Part shown: positions 6,781-7,752 of the stretch, in pieces
Numbering within the stretch: position 1 is the first letter of the stretch
Layout of the letters: every line of letters begins with the position of its first letter
From: Bacillota bacterium
GTDB lineage: Bacteria; Bacillota; Syntrophomonadia; Syntrophomonadales; Syntrophomonadaceae
Length of the DNA stretch: 7,752 bases
Direction of reading: 5' to 3'
Assembly: GCA_017861475.1 (NCBI GenBank)
Contig: JAGFXV010000055.1
Coordinates: forward strand, 1 to 7,752
The notes under the pieces: generated by a model
Seen by the model: the letters and a program-made list of their open reading frames with translations, nothing else
Told to the model about the DNA's origin: nothing
Databases searched by the model: none
Made by a program: the position numbers and the translations under genes

Positions 6781-7066
6781 AAATCAATTATTCGGCGATG
6801 ATGGAAACCGATCTGAAAAATGAATGATTGCAGAGAACCGGGGCAGCTGAAAACCGGTATCAATTTTTACAGATTAACTCATTCCTGAGCTGCGATCTGA
6901 AAAGCTTGGAAAGCCCAGTAGGTGATGCCGGACGAAAAAGTCCGTTACGAAGTTAGCCAATCCAAGGATGATTGGCTCCAAGTGGTCGCAAACTGGTTTG
7001 GTTTGCGACAAACAGGGTGGTACCGCGGGAATAACTCTCGTCCCTGATGAGGACGAGAGTTTTTTT
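6781..7066 (+). ncRNA. T-box riboswitch (probable leucine specifier) of ilvD
   Basis: This leader carries the full T-box architecture. Stem I spans about 6793-6892: CGGC (6793-6796) pairs with GCTG (6889-6892) beside a K-turn-like GATGA/TGAG; ATCTG (6811-6815) pairs with CAGAT (6870-6874); ACCGG (6837-6841) pairs with CCGGT (6854-6858) next to the AGAGA apical motif. In the 3' side of the specifier loop, TTAACTCATT places CTC at 6878-6880, followed by the expected A, reading leucine. Further helices are CGGAC/GTCCG (6929-6944), AGCCAATC/GATTGGCT (6955-6977) and GTCGCAAAC/GTTTGCGAC (6985-7009). The conserved T-box AGGGTGGTACCGCG is at 7014-7027; its UGGU bulge would pair with a tRNA ending ACCA. 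CAGGG (7013-7017) can pair with CCCTG (7042-7046) as antiterminator, excluding the terminator. Uncharged tRNA would thus switch ilvD on. Exact 5' end is inferred from the promoter. Confidence 0.95.
7034..7066 (+). terminator. Regulated intrinsic terminator of the T-box leader
   Basis: ACTCTCGTCC (7034-7043) pairs perfectly with GGACGAGAGT (7051-7060) across a 7-base loop and is followed by a run of T through 7066. Its 5' strand shares bases 7042-7043 with the antiterminator helix, so the two folds are mutually exclusive. It lies 77 bases before the ilvD start and should stop transcription when the cognate tRNA is charged. Confidence 0.95.
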
Positions 7067-7126
7067 GTATCCATTTTTAAGATATTTGGAATATTCTGAA
7101 ATGACTTTTTAGGGTATTCTATGGTT

Positions 7127-7134
7127 AAGGAGGG
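7127..7134 (+). promoter_or_regulatory. Ribosome binding site fixing the GTG start of ilvD
   Basis: AAGGAGGG is a near-perfect anti-Shine-Dalgarno match, 9 bases before GTG at 7144. It lies outside the terminator hairpin, so regulation is expected at transcription termination and not by hiding the RBS. Confidence 0.85.
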
Positions 7135-7143
7135 ATTATTATC

Positions 7144-7752
7144 GTGCAAAGCAAAATGGTTAAAGAAGGTCTGGAAAAAGCCCCTCATCGTTCCCTGTTC
7201 AAAGCGCTGGGTTTAACGGATGAAGAAATGAAACATCCCTTCATTGGCGTCGTTAATTCCAAGAACGATATTGTTCCCGGCCACATTAATCTGGATAAGA
7301 TTGCTGAGGCCGTTAAAGCCGGTATCAGACTGGCCGGCGGTGTACCTTTTGAGTTTCAGACCATTGCGGTTTGTGACGGGATCGCCATGAATCATATCGG
7401 CATGAAGTACTCCCTGGGCAGCCGCGAACTGATCGCTGATTCGGTTGAGATTATGGCGATTGCTCATGCTTTTGACGGTCTGGTTTTTATACCGAACTGC
7501 GATAAAGTTGTGCCGGGCATGTTAATGGCTGCCGCCCGCTTGAACATACCCTCCGTTTTTGTTAGCGGCGGGCCCATGCTGGCAGGAACGATAGCCGATA
7601 AAAAGGTCAGCGTCACCCAGGTATTTGAAGGTGTCGGAGCTGCCGCCAGCGGTAGAATCAGCCCGGACGAACTGGCTGCGCTGGAAGAAAGCGCCTGCCC
7701 GAGCTGCGGATCATGTGCAGGCATGTTTACCGCCAATTCCATGAACTGCTTG
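7144..7752 (+). CDS. ilvD: Dihydroxy-acid dehydratase, N-terminal 203 codons
   Basis: IlvD dehydrates 2,3-dihydroxy-3-methylbutanoate and its methylpentanoate homologue to the 2-oxo acids that become valine, leucine and isoleucine. The fragment reads [18 protein letters not shown]..., with NDIVPGH (41-47), CDGIAM (77-82), KYSLGSREL (88-96), NCDKVVPGM (118-126) and [20 protein letters not shown] (184-203), all typical of the family. C119 is a cluster ligand and D120/K121 match the metal-binding Asp and the carbamylated Lys of characterised relatives; Cys residues at 185, 188 and 191 lie in the second cluster-binding segment. The NSKND segment lacks the 'PCN' Cys of plant and mycobacterial [2Fe-2S] enzymes. 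GTG at 7144 is chosen because AAGGAGGG (7127-7134) lies 9 bases ahead; the ATG at 7156 is 21 bases away. The gene runs off the window end and is controlled by the T-box upstream; other ilv/leu genes may follow. Confidence 0.97.
   Translation, partial: MQSKMVKEGLEKAPHRSLFKALGLTDEEMKHPFIGVVNSKNDIVPGHINLDKIAEAVKAGIRLAGGVPFEFQTIAVCDGIAMNHIGMKYSLGSRELIADSVEIMAIAHAFDGLVFIPNCDKVVPGMLMAAARLNIPSVFVSGGPMLAGTIADKKVSVTQVFEGVGAAASGRISPDELAALEESACPSCGSCAGMFTANSMNCL

Noticed and set aside
6727..7143. Dense hairpins read as a CRISPR repeat region, tRNA or attachment site
   Set aside because: All stems are accounted for by one T-box leader; no repeat-spacer periodicity and no tRNA cloverleaf were found.
7464..7742. 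Minus-strand ORFs opposite ilvD (also 7213-7467)
   Set aside because: Antisense shadows of a highly conserved coding region; no RBS or family motif.

Overview
The window (7752 bases, G+C in the mid-40s by eye) looks like chromosomal DNA of a low-to-mid G+C Firmicute, most likely a clostridial lineage such as the Peptococcaceae/Desulfitobacteriaceae. The reasons are strong AGGAGG-type ribosome binding sites, TTG and GTG starts placed by them, a T-box leader, and proteins of families common in these bacteria. The genus is an inference. I see no insertion sequence, prophage, CRISPR array, tRNA or rRNA.

Layout. (1) Bases 1-126, minus strand: the N-terminus of a class I/II PLP aminotransferase, with a good promoter and RBS, divergent from the next block. 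(2) Bases 311-3658, plus strand: an extracytoplasmic polysaccharide-deacetylase-like protein with altered catalytic motifs, a dUTPase-like protein that starts at a TTG and lacks C-terminal motif 5, and a 665-residue membrane-anchored beta-propeller protein. (3) Bases 3691-4625, minus strand: a stand-alone pyruvate-kinase C-terminal-domain protein, then a previously easy-to-miss 42-codon membrane ORF with TTG start and AGGAGG RBS, closed by a hairpin terminator that lies between the two convergent blocks. (4) Bases 4735-6726, plus strand: a 663-residue cytoplasmic protein of unknown function whose C-terminus resembles the 'L.G.SP.EA..T.EG' segment seen in Xre/MbcA/ParS-type and SEC-C-associated proteins. 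(5) Bases 6745-7752: a strong sigma-A promoter, a complete T-box riboswitch with a probable CUC (leucine) specifier, its terminator, and the first 203 codons of ilvD (dihydroxy-acid dehydratase).

How it works together. The clear regulatory unit is T-box-ilvD: uncharged tRNA, probably tRNA-Leu, would stabilise the antiterminator and let branched-chain amino acid biosynthesis genes be transcribed. The other genes are a mix of housekeeping (dUTPase, aminotransferase), envelope (deacetylase-like and beta-propeller) and unknown functions. I do not see evidence for a new defence or mobile system. The parts most worth a second look are the 42-residue ORF, the 663-residue orphan, and the non-canonical active sites of the deacetylase and dUTPase.
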